A DNA stretch of 51,903 nucleotides from an uncultured Victivallales bacterium (GTDB lineage Bacteria > Verrucomicrobiota > Lentisphaeria > Oligosphaerales > JAFGRS01). Shown here piece by piece: positions 8,217 through 18,401 of this stretch. The notes beneath the pieces are model-generated. The model worked only from the letters and a program-made list of their open reading frames with translations. It did no database searches and had not been told where the DNA came from. Where the stretch lies: the NCBI GenBank assembly GCA_903837355.1, contig CAILUI010000432.1, positions 1-51,903 of the forward strand, given 5' to 3'. Made by a program: the position numbers and the translations under genes. Every line of letters starts with the position of its first letter. Position 1 is the first letter of the stretch.

Positions 8217-8244
8217 TTGCCCGGTTCACTGCCGGGACTATAGT
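8217..8244 (+). promoter_or_regulatory. Predicted prfC promoter
   Basis: TTGCCC (8217-8222) and TATAGT (8239-8244) are separated by 16 bp, about 110 bp upstream of the prfC start. The -10 lies in the perfect palindrome ACTATAGT (8237-8244), so a TATAGT also reads on the minus strand toward the divergent URO-D-fold gene. Confidence 0.45.
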
Positions 8245-8353
8245 GTCTGTGGTCACGTTTCCCCGCGGGGATACCCCTGCCGCGCCGCTATCCTTCTGTT
8301 TGCTGGGCAGCGCCGGCCGGATCCCCCAAGCCCAGGGCCAGCACGACACACGC

Positions 8354-9960
<1,607 letters not shown>

Positions 9961-9964
<4 letters not shown>

Positions 9965-10764
9965 ACCCGCGCCCGCTCGACACCGAGATGCTGAAGCCGG
10001 CGGCCTACCCGGCGCTGACCCTGGACGGCGCGGCCTGGGAGTGGTTCCTTACGGCCTGCGCCGACCTCGAGATCACGGTGGATGCGGAGCAGCACCGGAT
10101 CCTCGAAGCCCTGTACAGCCATCTCATCGGGGTCAATGCCTGGCTGAACCTGACGCGGCTGACCACGCCGGCCGAGTACCTCAAGTTCCATGTCTTCGAT
10201 TCGCTGACGGCCCTGGCCCCGGTCGCGGAGTTGACCGCGCCTGGGGATCTGTGCCTGGACCTGGGCTCGGGTGGCGGTTACCCCGGTCTGCCCCTGATGA
10301 CCTGGCTGCCGGATCGGCACTGGGTGCTGCTGGACAGCCGTGGCAAGAAAGCTGCCTTCCTCGCCGAGGCCCTCAAGCTGACTCCGTGTCGGACGGCGGA
10401 GGCCGCCTCCTGCCGTGGCCGCGAGGCGGGCCATGCCCGGCCGGATCTGGCCCGGCGCTGTGCCCTGGTGACGGCGCGCGCCGTTGGCCCGGCCGAGGAC
10501 GTGTTGGTCGAGGCGGACGCACTGGTGCGGCCCGACGGCTTCCTGCTGCTGCTCAAGGGGCCTTCGTTCGTCGAGCAGGAACGCCAGGCGGCCCTGGCCA
10601 GCGCCGCACGCTTCGGTTTCGAACTGGTTCAGGAGATGCAGATCGCGCTGGACGACACCGACCCCAGCCGCATCCTCGTGCTGTTTGAGCGCGTCGAGGT
10701 GCCGGCGCCGGCGACTCGGCACGGCCAGCGCCCCGGCGGCCGCGACCGCCGTTCGCCGCGCTGA
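9961..10764 (+). CDS. rsmG: 16S rRNA (guanine527-N7)-methyltransferase RsmG (GidB)
   Basis: RsmG methylates G527 of 16S rRNA using SAM. The 267-aa protein has the family N-terminal helix region, LTRLTTPAEYLKFHVFDSL (63-81, the NLT...HxxDSL signature), SAM motif I DLGSGGGYPGLPL (100-112), and LLDSRGKKAAFL (123-134), where the family has a KR/KK pair. The C-terminal tail after residue 250 is Arg/Pro-rich and probably disordered. Coupling to prfC is unusual but both are ribosome-related. Confidence 0.93.
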
Positions 10765-10882
10765 GTGCCGGTACGAGCGCCAACGTGGCGCTGCAACCCG
10801 GTCGGCGCGCCGCGGTCTAAGGGGCGGAGAGTGGCTCGACGAAACCGCCTGCGACCACGCCAACGGGGAGGCGATTGTAGCG

Positions 10883-11818
10883 ATGGATAAGTTACTGCCC
10901 GATACTGTGATGTTCACCAAGATGACGGCGGGCGGCAACGACTTCATCTGCATCGATAACACGCGCGGCGAGTACGACGCCTTGCTGAAGTCGCCGGGGC
11001 TGGCCGACATCGTGCGGACCCTGTGCCGGCGCGGCTTGTGCGTCGGGGCGGACGGCGTCATCGTCGCCGGCGGCCAAGGCAGCGGTCAGGGTATCGACAT
11101 CATCGCCCGCTTCCTGGAACCCGACGGCTCCGAGGCCCGCCTGTGCGGCAACGGCACCGCCTGTTTCGCCTACTGGTGTCTCACCGAGGGCCTGGCGCGC
11201 GGCCCGAAGGTCGACATCCTGACCGCCGCCGGCACGGCGCAGGCCTGTCCGAACGACGACGATTGTTCGCGCATCCGCGTCTGCGTTCCCAATCCCCGCA
11301 ACCTGCAGCTCGGACAGCGTATCCGGGCCTGCAGTCGCCCGTGGACCGTGCATACCATCGACACCGGTGTCCCGCACGCCGTGATCTTTGTGCGCGACGT
11401 GAACACGATGGATGTCGGCCGCTGCGGCGCCGCCATCCGGCGCCACGACGCCTTCGCCGCCATGGGCGGCGTCAACGCCAACTTCACCCAGATCCTCGCG
11501 GTCGGCCATCTGCGGGTTCGCACCTTCGAGTTCGGCGTCGAAGCCGAGACCCTGGCCTGTGGGACCGGCTCGACCGCCGCCGCCATCGTCGCCGCCATCA
11601 CCCACCACTGGCCGGCCGCCTACAGCCACGGCCAGGAACCGGTCCTGGTCGACGTGCGCGGCGAGGACACCCTGCGCATCTGGTTCACGCTGCGCCCCGA
11701 CGGCGGCTTTGCCGACGTCTGCCTCGAAGCCCGGGCGCGGGCCATCTACACGGGCATCCTGCGGCTTGAACTCGTGCATGAACTGCGCTGCCTGCTGCAG
11801 ACCCCGCGAGCCGGTTGA
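10883..11818 (+). CDS. dapF: Diaminopimelate epimerase
   Basis: DapF converts LL- to meso-diaminopimelate for lysine and peptidoglycan synthesis by a two-base mechanism. The 311-aa protein carries FTKMTAGGNDF (11-21), the first catalytic Cys88 in RLCGNGTACFA, and the second catalytic Cys226 in ETLACGTGSTAAA. Both halves of the pseudo-symmetric fold are present. The ATG at 10883 has GGGGAGG about 9 nt upstream; the longer open frame runs back over rsmG and is not real. The C-terminal 25 residues extend slightly beyond the usual family end. Confidence 0.95.
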   Translation: MDKLLPDTVMFTKMTAGGNDFICIDNTRGEYDALLKSPGLADIVRTLCRRGLCVGADGVIVAGGQGSGQGIDIIARFLEPDGSEARLCGNGTACFAYWCLTEGLARGPKVDILTAAGTAQACPNDDDCSRIRVCVPNPRNLQLGQRIRACSRPWTVHTIDTGVPHAVIFVRDVNTMDVGRCGAAIRRHDAFAAMGGVNANFTQILAVGHLRVRTFEFGVEAETLACGTGSTAAAIVAAITHHWPAAYSHGQEPVLVDVRGEDTLRIWFTLRPDGGFADVCLEARARAIYTGILRLELVHELRCLLQTPRAG

Positions 11819-11843
11819 CAAACCCGGCCGGCGGGGTTCATTA
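11815..11843 (+). promoter_or_regulatory. Possible promoter for the GH29 gene
   Basis: A perfect TTGACA (11815-11820) overlaps the dapF stop codon. A weak -10 (TTCATT at 11837-11842) follows after 16 bp. A short AACCC/GGGTT stem lies between them. Confidence 0.35.
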
Positions 11844-11931
11844 GCGGGTGCAGAGATCGCGTCCGGCCGCCCTGGCTCCTCCGGCCTGGCCGACGCGCCT
11901 GCCGGGGCTCACGCAGAGGGAGCAGATACCC

Positions 11932-13248
11932 ATGGGTGGCATGATTCCGCAGCCGGCACCGACGGTCGGCGACACGAGTTGGTTCCAGAATGACCGCTTC
12001 GGGCTCTTCATCCACTGGGGGCTGTACGCCCTGCCCGCCCGCCATGAGTGGGTCCGGCACAATGAGAAGATCCCGAATGAGGTCTACGACGCCAACTACT
12101 TCAAGCGCTTCGACCCGGACCTCTACGACCCCGGGCTCTGGGCCGACGCTGCCGCCAAGGCGGGCATGAAGTACTTCGTGGTGACCACCAAGCACCACGA
12201 GGGGTTCTGTCTGTGGGATTCGCAGGTCAGCGCCTACAAGGCCCCGAATACTCCCGCCGGCCGCGACCTGCTGCGGCCGTTGGTCGACGCCTTCCGCGCC
12301 CGCAACCTGCATGTCGGCTTCTACCACTCCCTGATCGACTGGCACCACGAGAACTACATCCTCGATCCGCACATCGGACCGTACCGCGATCACGCCGATC
12401 GACTGAAGCTGAACGAAGGCCGCGACCAGCGCCGGTACGCCGAGTACCTGCGGGCCCAGGTGCGCGAACTGCTGACGCAGTATGGCAAGGTCGACGTCCT
12501 CTGGTTCGACTTCAGCTACCCGAAACCGGATGGTTCCGGCAAGGGCCGCCAGGATTGGGACAGCGAGAACCTGCTGAAGATGATCCGCGAACTGCAGCCG
12601 CACGTCATCCTCGATGACCGCCTCGACCTGGGGGACGCGCACGGCGCTTGGGACATCAAGACGCCGGAGCAGTTCCAGCCGCGCGAGTGGGTGACCGTGA
12701 ACGGCCAGCCGGTGGTCTGGGAAGCCTGCCAGACCTTCAGCGGCTCCTGGGGCTACCACCGCGACGAGCAGACCTGGCGTAGCGTCGACGAACTGCTGCG
12801 CACGCTCATCGACTGCGTCTCCAAGGGGGGCAATCTCCTGCTCAATGTCGGCCCCACCGGCCGCGGCGAGTTCGACTACCGCGCCATGGACCGGCTCGCC
12901 GGCATGGGCCAGTGGATGCGCCAGCACAGCCGCGCCATTTACGGCTGCACCCAGGCCCCGGATGACATCCCCACCCCCCAAGACTGCCGCCTGACCTACA
13001 ACCCGCAGACGCGGCGGCTGTACGTGCACTGCTTCGCCTGGCCGTACCACCACCTGCACCTGGACGGCCTCAAGGACCGCGTCGAGTACGCCCAGTTGCT
13101 CCACGATGCCAGCGAAGTCGGCATGCGCATGAGCGACTGGCACGCCGGCCAGAACAGCGCCGGCGACCGCAAGACGCTGACCCTGACACTGCCCACGATC
13201 AAGCCGAATGTCGCCATCCCGGTGATCGAGCTGTTCCTCAAAGGCTGA
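11932..13248 (+). CDS. Alpha-L-fucosidase (GH29)
   Basis: GH29 enzymes release L-fucose by a retaining mechanism. The 438-aa protein starts at 11932, with GAGGGAG about 9 nt upstream. GH29 signatures are clear: FGLFIHWGLYALPARHEW (23-40), YFVVTTKHHEGFCLWDS (81-97), FYHSLIDWHH (130-139) and the nucleophile motif VLWFDFS with Asp193. The C-terminal part (from about 350) is a short beta-domain. No signal peptide is visible, so it may act on imported oligosaccharides in the cytoplasm. It is followed by a convergent repeat region and then htrA on the other strand. Confidence 0.93.
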   Translation: MGGMIPQPAPTVGDTSWFQNDRFGLFIHWGLYALPARHEWVRHNEKIPNEVYDANYFKRFDPDLYDPGLWADAAAKAGMKYFVVTTKHHEGFCLWDSQVSAYKAPNTPAGRDLLRPLVDAFRARNLHVGFYHSLIDWHHENYILDPHIGPYRDHADRLKLNEGRDQRRYAEYLRAQVRELLTQYGKVDVLWFDFSYPKPDGSGKGRQDWDSENLLKMIRELQPHVILDDRLDLGDAHGAWDIKTPEQFQPREWVTVNGQPVVWEACQTFSGSWGYHRDEQTWRSVDELLRTLIDCVSKGGNLLLNVGPTGRGEFDYRAMDRLAGMGQWMRQHSRAIYGCTQAPDDIPTPQDCRLTYNPQTRRLYVHCFAWPYHHLHLDGLKDRVEYAQLLHDASEVGMRMSDWHAGQNSAGDRKTLTLTLPTIKPNVAIPVIELFLKG

Positions 13249-13258
13249 GCCGAGGTCC

Positions 13259-13482
13259 CTCCGGGGGGCGCGGCCACGCTGAGCCGTCTTCCCCCTGGAG
13301 GGCGAAGCTCCACGGCCTGCCCCTGCAGGCGCTGAGCCGTGGTCCCCCTGGAGGGCGAAGCTCCACAGCCTGCCCGGCAGGCGCTGAGCCGCGGTCTCTC
13401 CGGGGGGCGCGGCCACACAGAGCCGTCTTCCCCCTGGAGGGCGAAGCTCCACAGCCTGCCCGGCAGGCGCTGAGCCGCGGTC
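13259..13482. repeat. Bipartite hairpin repeat array in a convergent intergenic region
   Basis: Three copies of the core TGGAGGGCGAAGCTCCA start at about 13296, 13349 and 13435. Each is followed by a GC hairpin (GCCTGC paired with GCAGGC, or GCCTGCC with GGCAGGC) and a GCTGAGCCG tail. Two copies of a second module beginning CTCCGGGGGGCGCGGCCAC (13259 and 13400) give a higher-order period of about 141 bp. The array fills the gap between the GH29 stop and the convergent protease stop. It contains no credible gene and may act as a bidirectional terminator. Confidence 0.85.
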
Positions 13483-13517
13483 CGCGCCCCACTCACCCGC
13501 CCGCACCCCACGGCGGC

Positions 13518-15029
13518 TTACTCGGGCTTGTCGGGCTTGTCGTCCTTGGCGGCCAGGTCGACGCCGACGAAGCGCTTGCTGCCGCGCCGGTCGATGTAGA
13601 AGACCGCCGCGTTGCCGCGCGTCTTCTGCAGCGCCGCGACGACGTCTTCGGCGGTCTTGGTCTCGGCCTGGTTGACCTCGATGATACGGTCACCGCGGCG
13701 CAGTTCGGCGCGGTCGGCGGGGCTGCCGGTGACGACCGCCGAAATGAAGAGGCCGTCCGCGGTGGTTTCGACGGTGAGGCCGACCTTGTCGAGCATGTCC
13801 TGCCGGCCGCCAACGGTGGCGGCCGCCACATCGGTCTTGCCGCGCTGGCGCGCCACGACCTCGACGGTCTTGCTCTCGCCCTTACGCACGAAGTGCACCG
13901 GGATCTTGTCGCCGGGGTTGAAGGCCAGGACGGCGAACAGCAGGTCGTGAGGGGTACGTACAGCCTTGTCGCCGATCTGGGTGATGACATCGCCCGCCTT
14001 GATGCCGGCCTTGTCGGCCGGATCGCCGGCGATGGCTTCGCTGACCAGAACCCCCTGCTCGACGCCGAATTGCTGGCTGTTGCTGAGGCCGCCCTCCAGG
14101 GGCTGCATCTGAATGCCCAGGAAGGGCCGCACCACTTCACCGTGCGCAATCAGGCTCTCGCTGACCTGGCGCACCAGGTTGCTGGAGATGGCAAACCCCA
14201 CGCCGACACTGCCCCGGCTCATGCCACCGGTGACGATGAACTCGTTGATGCCCATGATCTCACCGTGGATATTGAGCAGCGGCCCGCCGCTGTTGCCAGG
14301 ATTGATGGAGGCGTCGGTCTGGATGTAGTTCTCGAAGGTGGTCATGCCGGTGTCATAGCGCCCCTTCTGGCTGACGTTCCCGATCGTGACCGAGTAGTCC
14401 AGATTGAAGGGAGCGCCGATGGCGATGGCCCACTCGCCGACGCGCACCTTGTCCGAATCCGCGAACGGCAGGGTGGGCAGGTCCTGGACGGCGCCGTTGC
14501 CGACCCGCAGCACGGCCAGGTCGGTATCCTCGTCGAAACCCACGACCTGCACCTCCTTGGCGTCACGCTCGTTGTCGAAGATGCGGCCATCTTCGAGCCG
14601 CACCTCGAGAGCCGCATTGTCCTGAATAACGTGCCAGTTGGTCACGATGTAGCCATCGGCCCGGATGATCACGCCAGAGCCCTTGCCCGCCACCTGCGGC
14701 CGCGGCCGGCCACCCCGGCGCTCACGCGGATCGGGGCGTTGCGGCTGCCCCTGCTGGTCCGGGCCGGGCTGCGGCGTGCCGAAGTAGTGGTAGAGCTCGG
14801 GCGGCATCTGCTGCATGTTCATGTCGGGGCCGGTCTGCCGGTTGGTGATCACCACCACGGCTGGCTTGGCCTTATCACCGACGGCGGCAAAGGCCTCCTC
14901 CAGCTTCTCGGCGATGGCGATGGCGTCGTCGGCAGCACGCAGCCCCGGCTGGCCCAGGCCGGCCAACAGGGCTGCCGCCGCAGTGGCACGCCAGAGAGTG
15001 GCGATGGCGTACGGGGATCCGCGCTTCAT
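13518..15029 (-). CDS. Periplasmic serine protease / chaperone, Do (DegP/HtrA) family
   Basis: A 503-aa envelope quality-control protease that degrades misfolded proteins. Residues 14-32 are a Sec signal peptide. The trypsin-like domain carries the full triad: His133 in TNWHVI, Asp170 in DEDTDLAVL, Ser247 in NPGNSGGP. A Pro/Gln/Arg-rich loop (86-112) corresponds to the LA loop region. Two PDZ domains follow (about 285-375 and 400-490), the second ending in an Asp/Lys-rich tail. The length matches DegP/DegQ. It is monocistronic and convergent with the GH29 gene. Confidence 0.95.
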   Translation of the reverse strand: MKRGSPYAIATLWRATAAAALLAGLGQPGLRAADDAIAIAEKLEEAFAAVGDKAKPAVVVITNRQTGPDMNMQQMPPELYHYFGTPQPGPDQQGQPQRPDPRERRGGRPRPQVAGKGSGVIIRADGYIVTNWHVIQDNAALEVRLEDGRIFDNERDAKEVQVVGFDEDTDLAVLRVGNGAVQDLPTLPFADSDKVRVGEWAIAIGAPFNLDYSVTIGNVSQKGRYDTGMTTFENYIQTDASINPGNSGGPLLNIHGEIMGINEFIVTGGMSRGSVGVGFAISSNLVRQVSESLIAHGEVVRPFLGIQMQPLEGGLSNSQQFGVEQGVLVSEAIAGDPADKAGIKAGDVITQIGDKAVRTPHDLLFAVLAFNPGDKIPVHFVRKGESKTVEVVARQRGKTDVAAATVGGRQDMLDKVGLTVETTADGLFISAVVTGSPADRAELRRGDRIIEVNQAETKTAEDVVAALQKTRGNAAVFYIDRRGSKRFVGVDLAAKDDKPDKPE

Positions 15030-15102
15030 GGTCTTCGTCTCCGTTGTGGATGAGTGTGGTCAAGATGACTGTTTATGATACCTAACGATAGCGTATTAGA
15101 GT

Positions 15103-15125
15103 AAAAACACGGGAATCGGTTCCCG
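15103..15125 (-). terminator. Terminator-like hairpin in the protease 5' region
   Basis: On the minus strand CGGGAA-CCGA-TTCCCG (15125-15110) is followed by TG and five T residues. It resembles an intrinsic terminator or attenuator about 80 bp upstream of the protease start. No minus-strand gene ends here, so leader attenuation or blocking of antisense transcription are the options. Confidence 0.35.
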
Positions 15126-15245
15126 CTACCTGTAGTAATAACGTGGCAGCATCGCGGGATGTTGAGGCGAGTGCCCGTCGCCGGGGGCCGGCTCTGGAAG
15201 ACCGCTCCCACTCCACGAAACTGCCGCGCTGTCGGTGCTGGGGCA

Positions 15246-15275
15246 TGGACAAGGCCGGGGCGCAGGCTGTAAGGT
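15246..15275 (+). promoter_or_regulatory. Possible promoter for the HEAT-repeat / phosphoesterase pair
   Basis: TGGACA (15246-15251) and TAAGGT (15270-15275) are separated by 18 bp, about 75 bp before the start codon at 15352. Confidence 0.3.
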
Positions 15276-15351
15276 AGAGGAGTTGCGTCCGGCAGCGGCC
15301 TGCGGTAACCCGCCCGTCTGCCGGCGGCGAGGAGTCAGGGAGACACGAGCC

Positions 15352-16158
15352 ATGCCAGGCAGTGATGACGTCGCGCTCTGGGTTCGCGAACTCGGCAGTT
15401 TCCGGACCCGCGCCAAGGCCCGCAAGCACCTGGAGCGCTGCGGTCCGGCCGCGGCCGAGCAGGTGCTGCCCCTGCTGAGCGACAGCTCGTTACCCGAGAA
15501 CGTGCGCTGGGCGGCGATCATGATCGTCAAGGCCTGGGGCTACGCGCCGGCGGCGCCGCTGCTCTTGGCGGTGGTACGGGCGCACAGCGGTCTGCGCGGT
15601 ACGGCCATCCAGGCGCTGGAGGCGCTGACCGGCCTGGCGATTGGCTACGCTCCGGACGAATGGGAGCACGCCCTGGCAAACCCGGAGGCCTATCGGCGCG
15701 AGCACCAGGAACCCGGGAGCCTGGCGTTGGCCGACCCCAGCGGCGAGCCCGATGGCTGCCGGCTGTTTCGCCAGGCGCTGGGCAACCTGGCCACCGAGAT
15801 CACCTGGGAGGACGATGCGTACCTCTACCTGCGCATGCCCCTGGAGGGCAGCCGCAAGCAGCAGATCGTGGTCACCTTCAGCGAGGTGGATGCCGGCGGC
15901 AAACCGCTGACCACGATGTACACCGAATGCGGCGCCCTGCGGCCGGATGTCGTGGAGAGCATCGCCCGCCGCAATGTCACCGCCCGTTACGGCAAGTTTT
16001 ACACCCAGAAAGACGACCAGGGCAACGACATCGTGGTCATGCGCGAGACCGTGCCGGCATTGCGGTTGACCCCGAAGCTGGCGCGCGACATCGTGCTCTC
16101 GATCGCGGCGGAGGCGGATTCGCTCGAGTTCGAGATGTCGGGAGCAGACCATATCTGA
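15352..16158 (+). CDS. HEAT-repeat protein with a YbjN-like C-terminal domain
   Basis: A 268-aa soluble protein. The N-terminal 120 residues contain two or three short HEAT-like helical repeats (VRWAAIMIVKAWG, LRGTAIQALEALTG). Residues of about 145-260 form an alpha/beta domain (YLYLRMPLEGSRKQQIVVTFSEVD) that resembles the YbjN / type III chaperone-like fold; this assignment is tentative. The start follows GAGGAG and a GGGAGA stretch. No catalytic motif is visible, so it is more likely an adaptor. The stop lies 35 bp before the phosphoesterase start, which suggests co-transcription. Confidence 0.7.
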   Translation: MPGSDDVALWVRELGSFRTRAKARKHLERCGPAAAEQVLPLLSDSSLPENVRWAAIMIVKAWGYAPAAPLLLAVVRAHSGLRGTAIQALEALTGLAIGYAPDEWEHALANPEAYRREHQEPGSLALADPSGEPDGCRLFRQALGNLATEITWEDDAYLYLRMPLEGSRKQQIVVTFSEVDAGGKPLTTMYTECGALRPDVVESIARRNVTARYGKFYTQKDDQGNDIVVMRETVPALRLTPKLARDIVLSIAAEADSLEFEMSGADHI

Positions 16159-16193
16159 AGCGTACGCTGGGGTGCGCCGGGAGGGGCGGCAGC

Positions 16194-17663
16194 GTGAGAA
16201 CGGCGATCCTGTCCGACGTCCACGCCAACCTGCAGGCGCTGAATGTCGTGCTCACGGACATCTTCAGCGTGGGCGTGGACCGCATCATCAGCCTGGGCGA
16301 CCTGGTGGGCTACGGTCCGCAGCCGGCCGAGGTCCTCGAAGTGGCCTACGCTCGCCTGGGCCACTTCGTGCTGGGCAACCACGATGCGGTGATTGCCGGC
16401 CGCATGGACCCGGGGGTGTTCAACCCCGCGGCCCGCGCCATGATCGACTGGACCGCCAGCCGCGTCGCCGGCAAGGCGCGCGCCTTCCTGGCGACACAGC
16501 CCTACATCCTCACCGGGACCGCCTTCCGCTGCAGCCACGGTAACCCGGCCAGTCCGGCGACCTTCGCTTACCTGCTGGAGGCCGCCGATGCCAGCGCGGC
16601 CTGGTCGGCGGCTCCGGAACCGTGCCTGTTTGTCGGCCACAGCCACGTGCCCGGGCTCTATGTGCTCGGCCCCAGCGGCACGCCGCACTGGCTGGCGCCG
16701 CAGGACTTCGCCTTCGAGGAACAGAAGCGCTACATCGTCAACGTCGGCGCGGTCGGGGAGCCGCGCGACGGCGATGTGCGCGCCTCGTACTGCATCTTCG
16801 ATGAGGAGCGCCGGGAGGTGTTCTTCCGCCGCGTGGCCTTCGACCTGGAGGCCTACCGCCGCGCCGTCGAGCAGGCCGCGCCACCGTTGCGCACGGCCTA
16901 CTTCCTGCAGGTCGCCGCCAACGGTACACCCCGGCCGCTGCGGGAGGTCCTGGACTTCCATCCGCCCAGCCGGGCGGCGGTGCGCGAGCAGAAGGTCACG
17001 GTGCAGCATCTCGATCGGGCCGTACGCTCGGCCAAACGCTGGCGCCTGGGCGCGGCGGCGCTGCTGGGGTTGCTGCTCGTGGCGCTGGCCGGGGCGGGAT
17101 ATCTCTACCGCCGCGCCCCCCCGGGCACGGTCGAGATGGCAGCGGTCAACACCACCGCCCTCGTCGCCCCCGCCTGTAACAGCGGCTGCCTGGCGGCCCC
17201 GGATCGCGCCGGAGCCGTCACCACCACGGCCCCGCTGCGGGACTGGACCGTCCGCGTCACCGACCCGGCGCGGCAGACGGTGACCGTCCGCGATGAGGCG
17301 AAGGACGAGGGCCCGACCCGAGTCTTCCGCCTGGCCTCGGCCGCGGCTTTGCCCATGGCGCTGCTGGCGCGCCCGGTCAAGGCCGCGGCCGGCATGCGCT
17401 TCCAACTACAGGCCACCTGCCGCAGCGGCCCCGCGCTCCAGGGCTATGCCGAACTGACCCTCATCCACCGCGGCCAGGACGGCCTCGAACGGCCGCTGTT
17501 GCATTGCCCTCTGGACCGCCTGTCCGGCGAGCGCTGGCGCTCCTACCGGCGCAGCCTCGCGGCCACGGGGCTGCCGCAGGATGGCGAACTGCGCTGGACC
17601 CTCAGCGGCAAGTTCGCCGGCGAACTCCTGGTGCGCGACGCCGAGCTGCAACGCACCAAATGA
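16194..17663 (+). CDS. Membrane-anchored metallophosphoesterase
   Basis: A 489-aa calcineurin-like phosphoesterase. The GTG start at 16194 has GGGAGGGG about 8 nt upstream and puts SDVHAN at residues 7-12. Metal ligands: Asp8, His10, Asp36 (GDLVGYG), Asn62/His63 (GNHDA), His115, and His149/His151 (GHSHVP). The phosphoesterase domain covers 1-215. One membrane helix (about 284-305, LLGLLLVALAGAGYLY) leads to a C-terminal beta-rich domain (330-489), presumably outside. The N-terminal half resembles YfcE/diadenosine tetraphosphatase-like enzymes. The combination with a membrane anchor and a sensor-like C-terminal domain is unusual. Confidence 0.85.
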   Translation: MRTAILSDVHANLQALNVVLTDIFSVGVDRIISLGDLVGYGPQPAEVLEVAYARLGHFVLGNHDAVIAGRMDPGVFNPAARAMIDWTASRVAGKARAFLATQPYILTGTAFRCSHGNPASPATFAYLLEAADASAAWSAAPEPCLFVGHSHVPGLYVLGPSGTPHWLAPQDFAFEEQKRYIVNVGAVGEPRDGDVRASYCIFDEERREVFFRRVAFDLEAYRRAVEQAAPPLRTAYFLQVAANGTPRPLREVLDFHPPSRAAVREQKVTVQHLDRAVRSAKRWRLGAAALLGLLLVALAGAGYLYRRAPPGTVEMAAVNTTALVAPACNSGCLAAPDRAGAVTTTAPLRDWTVRVTDPARQTVTVRDEAKDEGPTRVFRLASAAALPMALLARPVKAAAGMRFQLQATCRSGPALQGYAELTLIHRGQDGLERPLLHCPLDRLSGERWRSYRRSLAATGLPQDGELRWTLSGKFAGELLVRDAELQRTK

Positions 17664-17690
17664 ACGACTCGGGTGAGGAGATGCGGCTCT

Positions 17691-17775
17691 GAGGCCTGAA
17701 GGGCCGGCATCCCTTAGCCCAGGCCACCGGCCTGGGTGAAGGTGGCGCAACGCTGCGGCCTGAAGGGTCGCGCTA
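17691..17775 (+). repeat. GGCCTGAAGGG-type intergenic repeat, copy 1
   Basis: GGCCTGAAGGG occurs at 17693 and again at 17757. Between them is ATCCCTTAGCCCAGG and a perfect hairpin CCCAGGCC-ACC-GGCCTGGG (17718-17736). A related inverted piece lies at 18066-18092. From memory, similar elements are widespread in PVC genomes. It directly follows the phosphoesterase stop. Confidence 0.6.
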
Positions 17776-17880
17776 GCCTCCGTGCACCTCGCTCGCCCCT
17801 TCAGCGCCAGGCGGGCGCTGCGGTTGCCCGATCATGTCAGGATCAAACTCCGGAAGGGCGTGAAGGACGGGCGCCTGCCG

Positions 17881-17925
17881 TTGGAGGGCGAAGCTCCACG
17901 GGGGCATATGCCCCGCTGAGCCGCC
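17881..17925 (+). repeat. Bipartite hairpin repeat unit with a GGGGCAT/ATGCCCC variable stem
   Basis: The core TTGGAGGGCGAAGCTCCA is followed by the perfect palindrome GGGGCATATGCCCC and GCTGAGCCG. The variable stem differs entirely in sequence from the 13.3-kb copies yet still pairs. A degenerate inverted relative follows at 17947-17998. Confidence 0.75.
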
Positions 17926-18065
17926 GGCCGCCAGCCGGATCTCCCGAACGGCTCACCGCCTGCAGGCAGGTCCTGCCGGACAGGAGGATTCGCCATCCAC
18001 ACCGTCACACTCCCGCGCGACCGCGGTCGATGTTCACAGGAGCGCCACGGAGAATGGGGGCTCTC

Positions 18066-18092
18066 AACCCAGCCCGCTGGGCTGAGGGATTG
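18066..18092 (-). repeat. Inverted partial copy of the GGCCTGAAGGG-type repeat
   Basis: On the minus strand AATCCCTCAGCCCAG and GGGCTGGGTTGAG match ATCCCTTAGCCCAGG and GGCCTGGGTGAA of the 17.7-kb copy. The hairpin CCCAGC-CC-GCTGGG (18068-18081) replaces the longer stem. Confidence 0.5.
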
Positions 18093-18295
18093 TCGCACCG
18101 TGGGCGCTGATCCCTCACGAACCGCTCGTAAGGTCCAGCAAGGGCCTCGTTAGCTTCCCCGTTCTGTCTGGCAGCGCGGGAGGATTGCCGGTCGCGCGCC
18201 GAGCTTGCGGCCGGGGTCGGGTACTGGCACCCCCCGACCTACTTGCCCGTCTGCAGCCAAGGGCGCGTCCGCCGCGCGGCCTGGGCGCCCATGGG

Positions 18296-18323
18296 TTGCG
18301 GGCTCCGCTGGGGGTGTTATACT
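18296..18323 (+). promoter_or_regulatory. Predicted promoter for the 18402-27049 glycan cluster
   Basis: TTGCGG (18296-18301) and TATACT (18318-18323) are separated by 16 bp, about 80 bp before the oxidoreductase start. The -35 is the same as in the predicted pyrK promoter. Confidence 0.45.
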
Positions 18324-18401
18324 CACGGACACGCCGGCGTCGACCGCTCCGCAGTGGGCTGCCCGGCCCGCGTCCCGGCGTTTGTGATCAGGGAGGATGC
18401 C

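Larger units (their letters stand above)
17776..18401. other. Repeat-rich gap without a recognisable gene
   Basis: Together with 17664-17775 this is the longest gene-free stretch (738 bp). It holds a bipartite hairpin repeat at 17881-17925, an inverted relative at 17947-17998, an inverted GGCCTGAAGGG-type piece at 18066-18092, and a promoter at 18296-18323. I see no ORF with gene-like composition and no tRNA. Confidence 0.6.

Noticed and set aside
13259..13482. Possible CRISPR or coding repeat at 13.3 kb
   Set aside because: The inter-repeat sequences are repeats themselves, and the open frames through it have the composition of repeated GC hairpins.
17664..18401. A small hidden gene in the long gap
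   Set aside because: Open frames cross repeats and hairpins, lack ribosome-binding sites and show no motif.
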